A program made the position numbers and the translations under genes. The notes beneath the pieces are model-generated. The model was not told where the DNA came from. It did no database searches and saw only the letters and a list, made by a program, of their open reading frames with translations. A DNA stretch of 64,000 nt from Gammaproteobacteria bacterium (GTDB taxonomy: Bacteria > Pseudomonadota > Gammaproteobacteria > Pseudomonadales > Azotimanducaceae). Shown in pieces: positions 56,508-64,000 of the stretch (its first letter is position 1; the number at the start of each line of letters is the position of its first letter). Location of the stretch: NCBI GenBank assembly GCA_027297435.1, contig JAPUIA010000115.1, positions 1 to 64,000 on the forward strand. Reading direction: 5' to 3'.

Positions 56508-58124
56508 TCACGCGCGCGGGCGTAACAATTGCAAATGCTCTACCGATCCCGGGAATAGGATAGTGTCAATCGGCTGATCGGCGCTGTCGGGATAGTCGAG
56601 ATTAAAATGTAAGCCACGGCTTTCTTTGCGCAGTAGGGCCGAGCGCACGATGAGTTCGGCCACGTCGATAAGGTTCCTGAGTTCGATGAGATCATTGCTG
56701 ACGCGATAATGGCTGTAGAACTCATTGACTTCCTGTTTCAAGAGATCAATTCGATGTTGCGCACGCTGCAACCGCTTGTTGGTCCGCACGATGCCGACGT
56801 AATCCCACATAAATCGTCGAAGTTCATCCCAGTTGTGGGAGATGATGATGTCTTCGTCCGAGTCGGTTACTTGGCTTTCGTCCCAATGGGGCACATCGAT
56901 AGATTCGAACGGCGCGTGGAGCTGCGCACGGATCCGGTCGGAGGCAACCTCGGCGAACACCAAGCATTCCAGCAACGAATTGCTCGCGAGGCGATTAGCC
57001 CCGTGTAGACCTGTGCAACTCACTTCGCCGACCGCGAACAGTCCCGGAACGTCGGTTTGTGCGTGCCGATCAACGACCACGCCTCCGCACGTGTAGTGCG
57101 CGGCAGGTACCACTGGAATCGGTTCGCTGGTGAGATCGAAGCCGAATTCTGCGCAGCGTTTGCGAATCGTCGGAAAGTGTTCATCGATGAACCATTCGGG
57201 TCGATGGCTTATATCCAGATAGACGCAATCGGCGCCTGAGCGTTTCATTTCGTGATCGATGGCTCTGGCGACGACATCGCGCGGTGCGAGTTCGGCGCGC
57301 GAATCGAAACGGTCCATAAAACGCTTGCCATCTTCGAGCGTGAGCACGCCACCTTCCCCTCGAACCGCCTCAGAAATGAGGAATGACTTGGCATGCGGGT
57401 GGTACAAGCACGTGGGATGGAACTGATTGAACTCCATGTTGGCGACGCGACATCCCGCGCGCCAGGCCATGGCGATGCCGTCCCCGGTAGAGCTGTCTGG
57501 ATTGCTGGTGTACAGATACACCTTGCTCGCGCCACCCGTTGCCAAGATCACGAAGCGGGCTTGAAATACTTCCACCCGCCCCGTACTTCGGTTCAACACG
57601 TACGCTCCTGCGCAACGATTGGCGAAGCGGTCGAGTTTGGATAGATTGATTAGATCGATTGCGACTCGGTCGTTGAAGAGCTCTATGTTGGCGTGATCGA
57701 GAACTCGATCGGTCAACGCTTGGGTGATTGCCTTGCCCGTCGCGTCTGCAACGTGCAGCACGCGGCGATGCGAGTGGCCGCCTTCGCGGGTGAGGTGAAA
57801 TTCGTTGCCAAACTCATCGAAGTCGACGCCTCGTGCCTGTAGTTTTTCGATGGCCGCACCGGCGCGAGCGACTGTGAATTCGACAACCTGTTTGTCGCAC
57901 AATCCCGCGCCAGCGTTCATTGTGTCCTGAATATGCGCGGTTACGCTATCGTCGGGATCGGTAACCGCCGCCACACCACCTTGCGCCCAATGGGACGATC
58001 CCGTTTCGATATCACCCTTGCACAGCACCGTGACGCGAGCGTGCGGTGCCAGATTCAAGGCCGTGGTCAAACCTGCCGCCCCGCCGCCGATCACCAGAAT
58101 GTCAGTGGAGAATCGTTGACTCAT
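56508..58124 (-). CDS. nadB: L-aspartate oxidase
   Basis: NadB oxidises aspartate to iminoaspartate for NAD synthesis. The ATG at 58124 ([23 protein letters not shown]) gives 538 residues against 540 in E. coli; the track's longer ORF adds 16 codons. FAD-binding [25 protein letters not shown] and the active-site [25 protein letters not shown] are present. It is divergent from rpoE, as in E. coli, and convergent with ygfX. Confidence 0.95.
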   Translation of the reverse strand: MSQRFSTDILVIGGGAAGLTTALNLAPHARVTVLCKGDIETGSSHWAQGGVAAVTDPDDSVTAHIQDTMNAGAGLCDKQVVEFTVARAGAAIEKLQARGVDFDEFGNEFHLTREGGHSHRRVLHVADATGKAITQALTDRVLDHANIELFNDRVAIDLINLSKLDRFANRCAGAYVLNRSTGRVEVFQARFVILATGGASKVYLYTSNPDSSTGDGIAMAWRAGCRVANMEFNQFHPTCLYHPHAKSFLISEAVRGEGGVLTLEDGKRFMDRFDSRAELAPRDVVARAIDHEMKRSGADCVYLDISHRPEWFIDEHFPTIRKRCAEFGFDLTSEPIPVVPAAHYTCGGVVVDRHAQTDVPGLFAVGEVSCTGLHGANRLASNSLLECLVFAEVASDRIRAQLHAPFESIDVPHWDESQVTDSDEDIIISHNWDELRRFMWDYVGIVRTNKRLQRAQHRIDLLKQEVNEFYSHYRVSNDLIELRNLIDVAELIVRSALLRKESRGLHFNLDYPDSADQPIDTILFPGSVEHLQLLRPRA

Positions 58125-58183
58125 GGTGTCGCTAGTATAAGCGGATGGTTCCCGGCAGAATATCGCCCCCATTTGTGAGGCAG

Positions 58184-58369
58184 CTAGCCCGGATTATGCA
58201 TGAACAAGCGACTCTCATGACCGCCGATAGCGGTGAAAACACGGTGGGCGCTCACTACGGGTGCTCAACGTGCTGTCGATGCACGCGCCCGGCCCGTTGC
58301 GACGGGACGCGCGCCCGAATTGCCCTCGACCCGTACTCGCTACGCTGCTTCATGAATAACCCGGGCTAG
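58184..58369. mobile_element. 186-bp element with 21-bp terminal inverted repeats (MITE-like)
   Basis: CTAGCCCGGATTATGCATGAA (58184-58204) and TTCATGAATAACCCGGGCTAG (58349-58369) are reverse complements with two mismatches. The 144 bp between them holds smaller stems (for example CCCGT/ACGGG) and no ORF. It fills most of the gap between the divergent nadB and rpoE genes and ends 9 bp before the rpoE start. Similar AGCCCGGRTTATTCATGAA ends occur in other gammaproteobacterial intergenic repeats as I remember them; no transposase is present. Confidence 0.7.
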
Positions 58370-58378
58370 AGCAGGTCG

Positions 58379-58954
58379 TTGGCCAAGGATACCGACCAGG
58401 AGTTGGTGCGTCGTGTCAAACGAGGAGATCGGATCGCGTTCGATCTACTCTTCAGTCGCTATCAGCACAAGATCTTGAACCTGATCGGTCGCTATGTCCG
58501 TAACCCCGAAGAAGTAGAGGATGTGGCGCAGGAGGCGTTCATCAAAGCGTTTCGGGCGTTGCCGCGATTTCGTGGTGACAGCGCCTTTTATACGTGGTTG
58601 TATCGGATCGCGATCAACACGGCGAAAAACCACCTGGTGGCGCGCAGTCGTCGGCCGCCGGGGCAAGACGTGGATATCGATGACGCGCAGTTCATGGACG
58701 GCGCCGATGAGTTGCGGCAAGGGGAAAGCCCGGAGGCAGCACTTGCACGAGATCAACTGTCGGACGTGATCGATGGGGCGATATCGCAGTTGCCGGAGGA
58801 CCTGCGCAGTGCCGTAACGCTTCGGGAATTCGATGGGCTGAGCTATGAGCAGATTGCTGAGATCATGGACTGCCCTGTGGGAACGGTACGATCTCGCATT
58901 TTTCGAGCTCGGGAGGCGATCGACGAACGCATTCGACCGTTGTTGAATCGATGA
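58379..58954 (+). CDS. rpoE: extracytoplasmic-stress sigma factor RpoE
   Basis: Sigma-E (AlgU type) has 191 residues, the same as E. coli. Region 2 is LLFSRYQHKILNLIGRYVRNPEEVEDVAQEAFIKAFRALPRFRGDSAFYTWLYRIAINTAKNHL and region 4 contains DGLSYEQIAEIMDCPVGTVRSRIFRAREAI. The start is TTG 9 bp after a MITE-like element; the usual self-activated GGAACTT-type promoter is not visible upstream. It heads rpoE-rseA-rseB-rseC-mucD. Confidence 0.96.
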   Translation: MAKDTDQELVRRVKRGDRIAFDLLFSRYQHKILNLIGRYVRNPEEVEDVAQEAFIKAFRALPRFRGDSAFYTWLYRIAINTAKNHLVARSRRPPGQDVDIDDAQFMDGADELRQGESPEAALARDQLSDVIDGAISQLPEDLRSAVTLREFDGLSYEQIAEIMDCPVGTVRSRIFRAREAIDERIRPLLNR

Positions 58955-59056
58955 GATCGGGATTCAATGGTGTTAGGCGGTGTGGCCGCGCCTCGCGCCC
59001 AAGGAACGAAACCAGGCATATTGGGTCCATATATTGGCGAGTTAGGTAAAGCAACG

Positions 59057-59623
59057 ATGTCTGAAAAACTACGAGAATCTCTATCGGCCGTCATGGACGG
59101 TGAAGCGGATGAATTCGAACTGAGACGGGTGCTCAACGAAATCGAACAGGACCCTGAGCTCAAAGCCCTGTGGGATCGCTATCATGAAGCCTCAGCGGTA
59201 TTCAAGCGCGAGTATGCGATCGGTTCAGGTCAGCTGCGCGACCGAGTGTGGGAGGCCTTGGGTGGCGGTCGAATGAATGATCAGGAGGCCGCTGATACCG
59301 ACATGGACGATCCCGACGTCGAAGCCGTATCGAGGCGTCCCTGGTGGGGTCCCGCGACGGGCTTTGCGGTTGCGGCAACGGTGGCGTTGGCCGTGGTTGT
59401 CGGTACCGATGTGTTTGACACCCGAGAATCCGTCGACCCGTCACAGGTTGCTGGCACGCTCGAGGGGCCGAGGTTCGAGCTGAGCAACGAGATATCGGCC
59501 AACGACATTCAACGGGTCAATGCGCGCATCATGCATCATGTGAAACTCAATGCGATCAACCGCGCGGATGTGTCATCGTTCGCCAAGTTTTTGATCTACG
59601 AGGGCGAATCCAGCGAACCATGA
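59057..59623 (+). CDS. rseA: anti-sigma-E factor RseA (MucA-like)
   Basis: This inner-membrane anti-sigma factor of 188 residues starts at ATG 59057 (MSEKLRESLSAVMDGEADEFELRRVLNEI). The cytoplasmic sigma-binding part is 1-70, a membrane span lies near 98-116 (GPATGFAVAATVALAVVVG), and a periplasmic tail follows that DegS-like and RseP-like proteases would cut. The track ORF runs 30 codons upstream. It overlaps rseB by ATGA. Confidence 0.92.
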   Translation: MSEKLRESLSAVMDGEADEFELRRVLNEIEQDPELKALWDRYHEASAVFKREYAIGSGQLRDRVWEALGGGRMNDQEAADTDMDDPDVEAVSRRPWWGPATGFAVAATVALAVVVGTDVFDTRESVDPSQVAGTLEGPRFELSNEISANDIQRVNARIMHHVKLNAINRADVSSFAKFLIYEGESSEP

Positions 59624-60606
59624 GGTTACGCCATAGCCTAATCGTCTTCTTGGTCGTGGCCGCGCCTGGCCACTCGGCGGACGACGTGCGTCCGGAGGTC
59701 TGGCTCGACGACATGAACCGAGCATTTCGAGACCTCAACTACGATGGCGAGTTCAGCTATTTCACGGGTTCCGATCTCGCGAGCCTGCGGATCGTGCACA
59801 TGATCATCGGCGGCGAGCAACGCGAGCGGCTCGTGCATCTCAACGGTGCGCCGCGAGAGATCGTGCGCAAGGGCGATGACGTCGCCTGTATCCTGCTTCC
59901 GGGCGATAAGCTGTTGGAATTGGAAGGCAGCATTCCCTCGGGACCGTTTGCGCGAGCGTTTGTGCGTCGCTTCGATCGCATCTCCGGGCACTACGCTTTG
60001 TCGTATTTTGGTGAGGATCGCGTCGCCGGGCGTGTTGCAGTTCGGATCAGTGTCTCGCCGAAAGACGAAGACCGCTACGGATATCGCCTGTGGTTGGATA
60101 AGGAGCATAGACTGCTGCTGCGCTCGGAATTGATCGACAGGAGTGGCGCGCGACTCGAAATTTTTCAATTTACGCGCATCGTGATTGGCGATGCGGTGTC
60201 GGCCTCGAGTCTGCGCTCGGAAGAGCCTGACGGTTCGATGATTACGCATTTGACGTTGGCCGACGAAGATCCTACGCCGCTCGCCAGGCGTGATATGCGT
60301 TGGCATGCTTCATGGCTGCCTGCCGGGTTTACGATGGCCGCCGCCGACATACGTCGCACGCCGTCGAAACTGAAAACCGTGAATACGATGATGTACTCGG
60401 ATGGGTTGGCATCATTTTCGGTGTTCGTAGAGGACATGCCGGAGGCGGGAGCCGCCAATATGGTGTCACGCAATGGCGCGACGGTCGCGGTGACCCATTT
60501 CGTGCCAGGTCCAGACCAAAAACACGCACTCGTCACCCTCGTCGGGGAGGTGCCTGAAGACACGGCATGGCGCATCGCCAAGTCTATTTATTACCAGTCC
60601 CCGTGA
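59620..60606 (+). CDS. rseB: sigma-E regulatory protein RseB (MucB-like)
   Basis: This periplasmic protein binds RseA and protects it from cleavage until lipid or LPS signals bind. The 328 residues have a signal peptide (1-19, ending GHSA), a large LolA-like N-terminal domain (AFRDLNYDGEFSYFTG...) and a smaller C-terminal domain (WHASWLPAGFTMAAADIRR). It overlaps rseA by four bases and the next ORF by four bases (GTGA). Confidence 0.93.
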   Translation: MRLRHSLIVFLVVAAPGHSADDVRPEVWLDDMNRAFRDLNYDGEFSYFTGSDLASLRIVHMIIGGEQRERLVHLNGAPREIVRKGDDVACILLPGDKLLELEGSIPSGPFARAFVRRFDRISGHYALSYFGEDRVAGRVAVRISVSPKDEDRYGYRLWLDKEHRLLLRSELIDRSGARLEIFQFTRIVIGDAVSASSLRSEEPDGSMITHLTLADEDPTPLARRDMRWHASWLPAGFTMAAADIRRTPSKLKTVNTMMYSDGLASFSVFVEDMPEAGAANMVSRNGATVAVTHFVPGPDQKHALVTLVGEVPEDTAWRIAKSIYYQSP

Positions 60607-60884
60607 TTGATGGTGTTTGCAACGGTTGTTCGGTCGGTTGCCGAACGCGCCAGGAAGGCCCCATTGAATTTGATCGGCGGGGTTTACGATTGGCAGCAAT
60701 GTTGTGTTTCGGGCTACCGTTGTTGGCTTTGTTGCTGAGTGCTGTGGCGATTGAGGCGCTACTCCCCGAATTTCCCGCCGCGGCGCTGCTTGGCTTAGTC
60801 GCGACAACGGGTATGATCTCGCGCCTGACCAGGCATGTGGAGGCTTGGCTCGCGCCCAAGTCACCAATTCTAGGGGACCGTTGA
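60603..60884 (+). CDS. rseC: short RseC/MucC-like membrane protein
   Basis: The GTG at 60603 overlaps the rseB stop and gives 93 residues; the track's longer ORF starts inside rseB. The N-terminus has a Cys cluster, CNGCSVGC, followed by two membrane spans near 31-75 (AAMLCFGLPLLALLLSAVAIEALL and AAALLGLVATTGMI). RseC (about 150 residues) has a Cys-cluster region and two spans; here the part before the Cys cluster is missing. Place between rseB and mucD supports the call. The Cys cluster suggests a metal or redox role. Confidence 0.7.
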   Translation: MIDGVCNGCSVGCRTRQEGPIEFDRRGLRLAAMLCFGLPLLALLLSAVAIEALLPEFPAAALLGLVATTGMISRLTRHVEAWLAPKSPILGDR

Positions 60885-62261
60885 ATGCGTCATCGCTGCG
60901 TTTTGTTTTTAGTCGCGTTGTTCGTCGGCGTGTGGGTCGAAGCGCAGGAGCTTCCTGACTTTACCGGTCTCGTCGAAGAAAACTCCGCATTGGTGGTGAA
61001 CATCAGTACGATTCGCTATCGCGACCAGCGCCAACCACGCGGTGAGGAGCTTGAAGATTTTTTTCGACGCTTCTTTCCACCGGGTACTCGCCGTCCTCCT
61101 CCGAACACGAGACCCCAATCGTTGGGGTCGGGGTTCATCATCAGCGAGGATGGCTATATTTTGACGAACAATCATGTCGTTGACGGCGCCGACGAAATAC
61201 TCGTGCGGTTCAGCGATCGCCTCGAGCTCAACGCCGAAGTGATCGGCGCGGATCCACGTTCCGATTTAGCCCTCATCAAAGTCGCTGCCGATGGGCTACC
61301 GGTCGCGCGCATCGGTCGATCCCGCGACCTGAAGGTCGGAGAGTGGGTGTTGGCTATCGGTTCTCCGTTTGGATTCGACTATTCGGTAACCGCCGGAATC
61401 GTCAGCGCGAAAGGCCGCAGCTTGCCCACCGCGCAGAACGAGAACTATGTACCCTTTATCCAGACGGACGTGGCGATCAACCCCGGTAATTCGGGCGGTC
61501 CCTTGTTCAATCTCGACGGAGAGGTGATCGGCATCAACTCCCAAATCTATTCTAACTCGGGGGGTTTCATGGGCGTTTCCTTCGCCATTCCCATCGATGT
61601 CGCGATGGAGGTGGTGGAACAGCTGAAGGCGACTGGCCGGGTCTCGCGCGGCTGGCTCGGGGTCGTCATACAAGAGGTCAACCGCGACCTCGCGGAGAGT
61701 TTTGGTCTGGAGAGATCCCATGGCGCCCTCGTCAACCAGGTGTTGGCGGGCAGTCCCGCGGAAGCGGGCGGATTACTCGCGGGAGACATCATCACTAGCT
61801 TCAACGACCAATCGATAGAGCGTTCATCCGAACTGCCGCATTACGTGGGACGTGCCCGAGCGGGTGTGGAGGCGGAGTTGACGATCGTGCGGGATGGAGA
61901 AAGGCTGACATTGATGCTCGCGCTCGGTGAGCTACCGGACACCGCACCTGGACGATTGAGCAGTGCAGGCGAGAGTGCGGTACAGCCCTCTTCGCTGGGC
62001 CTTGCCCTCGAAGAGATTGCCGATAGCCTACGTGAACGATTGGAAATTACGGGCGGCGTGCGGGTGATAGGGTCTGAAGGTCCCGCCGCCGAGGCGGGTA
62101 TCCGTCGCGGCGATATCATCACCCGATTGAACAACCGTCCGGTCCTCGACCTCGACAACTTCACCGAGATTGCCGAGGCATTGCCGCCTGGGCGTTCGGT
62201 ACCCGTGCTGGTCATTCGCGGCGAAACGCCGACATTCCTGCCTTTGCGCGTCCCTGAGTAG
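60885..62261 (+). CDS. mucD: periplasmic serine protease MucD (DegP-like)
   Basis: This 458-residue HtrA protease has a signal peptide (1-20), a trypsin-like domain with the triad His (ILTNNHVVDGA), Asp (DPRSDLALIKV) and Ser (INPGNSGGPLFNLDG), and two PDZ domains (about 265-350 and 360-450). It starts at the base after the rseC stop. The MucD type removes misfolded proteins that would trigger the sigma-E response; the gene therefore belongs functionally to this operon. Confidence 0.95.
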   Translation: MRHRCVLFLVALFVGVWVEAQELPDFTGLVEENSALVVNISTIRYRDQRQPRGEELEDFFRRFFPPGTRRPPPNTRPQSLGSGFIISEDGYILTNNHVVDGADEILVRFSDRLELNAEVIGADPRSDLALIKVAADGLPVARIGRSRDLKVGEWVLAIGSPFGFDYSVTAGIVSAKGRSLPTAQNENYVPFIQTDVAINPGNSGGPLFNLDGEVIGINSQIYSNSGGFMGVSFAIPIDVAMEVVEQLKATGRVSRGWLGVVIQEVNRDLAESFGLERSHGALVNQVLAGSPAEAGGLLAGDIITSFNDQSIERSSELPHYVGRARAGVEAELTIVRDGERLTLMLALGELPDTAPGRLSSAGESAVQPSSLGLALEEIADSLRERLEITGGVRVIGSEGPAAEAGIRRGDIITRLNNRPVLDLDNFTEIAEALPPGRSVPVLVIRGETPTFLPLRVPE

Positions 62262-62387
62262 GCACCTCCCGGAGACTCGCCTCGGTTTTGGCGATACGCT
62301 ACACTCGCGCCCGCGCGCCTGCATGCAGGTCTGCATCAACGAGGCTCTCAAGATTGATACGCTCTTCTTACCCGCCTGGATAAAGTA

Positions 62388-64000
62388 GTGCCCGGCACTG
62401 ACCACATACGCAATTTCTCCATCATTGCTCACATAGATCATGGTAAGTCGACGCTGTCCGATCGGCTCATCCAGCTTTGTGGCGGTTTAAGCGAGCGGGA
62501 GATGGAGGACCAAGTGCTCGATTCGATGGATCTGGAGCGGGAACGCGGCATCACGATCAAGGCCCGGTGTGTCACGCTCAGATTTACGGCAAACGATGGG
62601 GAAACCTATCAGCTCAATTTTATCGATACCCCAGGCCACGTGGATTTTAGCTACGAAGTTTCCCGTTCGTTGGCGGCTTGCGAAGGTGCGTTGTTGGTGG
62701 TTGATGCGGCTCAGGGCGTAGAGGCGCAATCCGTCGCCAACTGTTACACCGCAATCGACCAAGGACTTGAGGTTTTGCCGGTACTCAACAAAATCGACTT
62801 ACCCCAAGCCGAACCGGATAAGGTCGCGGCCGAAATTGAAGACATCATTGGTCTGCCGACAGACGATATATTGTGTGTAAGCGCCAAAACCGGCGAAGGC
62901 ATCCCTGAACTTCTAGAGCGGCTCGTCGTAAAAATTCCAGCACCAACCGGCGACACAGAAGCGCCGCTGCAGGCACTCATCATCGATTCACGGTTCGACA
63001 ACTACCTTGGTATCGTTTCGCTCGTGCGGGTCGTGGAGGGGCGGATCCACAAGGGCGACCGCATCATCGTCAAGTCGAGCGGCAAGGTGCATAGCGTGGA
63101 TGAGGTGGGTTGTTACACGCCGAAACGCCATGCGACGGAGGCGCTCGCTGCCGGGGAAGTAGGCTATGTGGTTGCGGGTATCAAGGACATCAAGGGTGCA
63201 CCTGTTGGTGATACGTTGGTGCACGCAAACCAATCCGACGTCGATCAGCTTCCCGGATTTGCCAAAGTCAAACCGCAGGTATATGCCGGTCTGTTTCCAG
63301 TCAATACTGAACAGTTCGAAGATTTTCGTGAAGCTCTCGCAAAGCTCACCCTAAACGATGCGTCGCTTTTCTACGAACCGGAAACCTCCGATGCGTTGGG
63401 CTTTGGTTTTCGTTGTGGATTTCTTGGTCTCTTACACATGGAGATCGTGCAGGAACGCTTGGAACGGGAGTACGATCTCGATCTCATCACGTCGGCCCCC
63501 ACCGTCGTGTTTGAAGTAGAGCTAGGCGATGGCAGCTTCACTCAAGTGGACAATCCTTCCAGGCTACCTGACAACTATAAGGAAATGCGTGAACCCATAG
63601 CCGCTGTACACATTCTTGTGCCCCAGGAATATGTCGGTAACGTCATCAAGCTCTGTATCGAGCGTCGCGGTGTGCAAAAAAACATGCATTTCTCTTCCGG
63701 TCAGGTCGCGATGTCCTGGGAATTGCCGTTGAACGAGGTGGTCATGGACTTTTTCGATTACCTGAAATCGGTTAGTCGAGGCTTTGCTTCTCTGGACTAC
63801 GGTTTCGATCGGTTTGAGGCGTCAAACCTTGTCAAGCTCGATATTCTGATCAACGGTGAAAGGGTTGATGCCCTCGCGATGATCGTGCACCGCGATCACG
63901 CGCAGAAGCGGGGCGGTCAATTGGTCAGAAAAATGCGAGAGCTGATCCCAAGGCAGTTGTTTGACGTTGCCATTCAAGCTGCCATCGGTGGTCAGATCAT
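62388..64000 (+). CDS. lepA: elongation factor 4 (LepA), 3' end beyond the window
   Basis: The frame is open from GTG 62388 to the window end (537 codons of the usual ~600), so it is missing from the track. The start [22 protein letters not shown], the switch-I region [16 protein letters not shown] and the G3 motif [15 protein letters not shown] mark a translational GTPase of the LepA type, and FHRCG-like [13 protein letters not shown] is present further down. It acts on stalled ribosomes. Its place after mucD matches Pseudomonas. The 126-bp gap before it shows no clear promoter. Confidence 0.96.
   Translation, partial: MPGTDHIRNFSIIAHIDHGKSTLSDRLIQLCGGLSEREMEDQVLDSMDLERERGITIKARCVTLRFTANDGETYQLNFIDTPGHVDFSYEVSRSLAACEGALLVVDAAQGVEAQSVANCYTAIDQGLEVLPVLNKIDLPQAEPDKVAAEIEDIIGLPTDDILCVSAKTGEGIPELLERLVVKIPAPTGDTEAPLQALIIDSRFDNYLGIVSLVRVVEGRIHKGDRIIVKSSGKVHSVDEVGCYTPKRHATEALAAGEVGYVVAGIKDIKGAPVGDTLVHANQSDVDQLPGFAKVKPQVYAGLFPVNTEQFEDFREALAKLTLNDASLFYEPETSDALGFGFRCGFLGLLHMEIVQERLEREYDLDLITSAPTVVFEVELGDGSFTQVDNPSRLPDNYKEMREPIAAVHILVPQEYVGNVIKLCIERRGVQKNMHFSSGQVAMSWELPLNEVVMDFFDYLKSVSRGFASLDYGFDRFEASNLVKLDILINGERVDALAMIVHRDHAQKRGGQLVRKMRELIPRQLFDVAIQAAIGGQI

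Overview
The window is a chromosomal segment of a Gammaproteobacterium. Gene order is the strongest evidence: queA-tgt-yajC-secD-secF; suhB divergent from trmJ-iscR; ndk-rlmN-pilF-rodZ-hisS-yfgM-bamB-der; xseA divergent from guaB-guaA; ffh with rpsP-rimM-trmD-rplS; xerD-dsbC-hom-recJ-prfB-lysS; ygfZ divergent from sdhE-ygfX; nadB divergent from rpoE-rseA-rseB-rseC-mucD-lepA. All are gammaproteobacterial neighbourhoods, and the last one follows the Pseudomonas/Xanthomonas-type order. TTG and GTG starts are common and neighbouring genes often overlap by 4-26 bp. I cannot name the genus.

Layout. Positions 1-3484 are the accessory part: a tRNA-Leu(CAA), a decayed second tRNA-Leu, then a 3.2-kb remnant of an integrative element bounded by a 19-bp perfect direct repeat. 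The remnant carries small unknown ORFs, a SAM methyltransferase between two 92-bp imperfect direct repeats, and a broken tyrosine integrase. It separates queA from what looks like its ancestral promoter. Positions 3485-8776 hold queuosine synthesis and the Sec accessory genes. 8783-19864 holds suhB, trmJ, iscRS (without iscU-hscBA-fdx), ndk, rlmN and the pilF-to-der run (without ispG). 19871-32191 holds an M23 peptidase, xseA, the purine genes guaB, guaA, purL and purT, tadA, a Nudix hydrolase and a gamma-carbonic anhydrase. 32166-38211 holds a broken HNH gene behind a perfect SOS box, an exported amidohydrolase, leuA, a CorC-like protein and a CcsA-like protein. 38370-50493 holds ffh, the rpsP operon, xerD, dsbC, hom (no thrC), recJ, prfB with its programmed frameshift, lysS and ung. 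50721-54757 is a valine (isobutyryl-CoA) catabolic operon. 54790-64000 holds ygfZ, sdhE, ygfX, nadB, the sigma-E operon, mucD and the start of lepA.

The most interesting signals are: (i) the integrative-element scar that displaced the queA promoter; (ii) a methyltransferase cassette framed by 92-bp repeats; (iii) an iscRS remnant whose IscS lacks the C-terminal IscU-binding tail, with a near-consensus IscR operator still in place; (iv) a consensus LexA box on an HNH pseudogene; (v) a palindromic repeat family, GGGTCRGAGTAA, that supplies the last codons and stop of two unrelated genes; and (vi) a 186-bp inverted-repeat element at the rpoE promoter position. I did not find a convincing new defence or metabolic system. 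No CRISPR array, complete insertion sequence or rRNA is visible.
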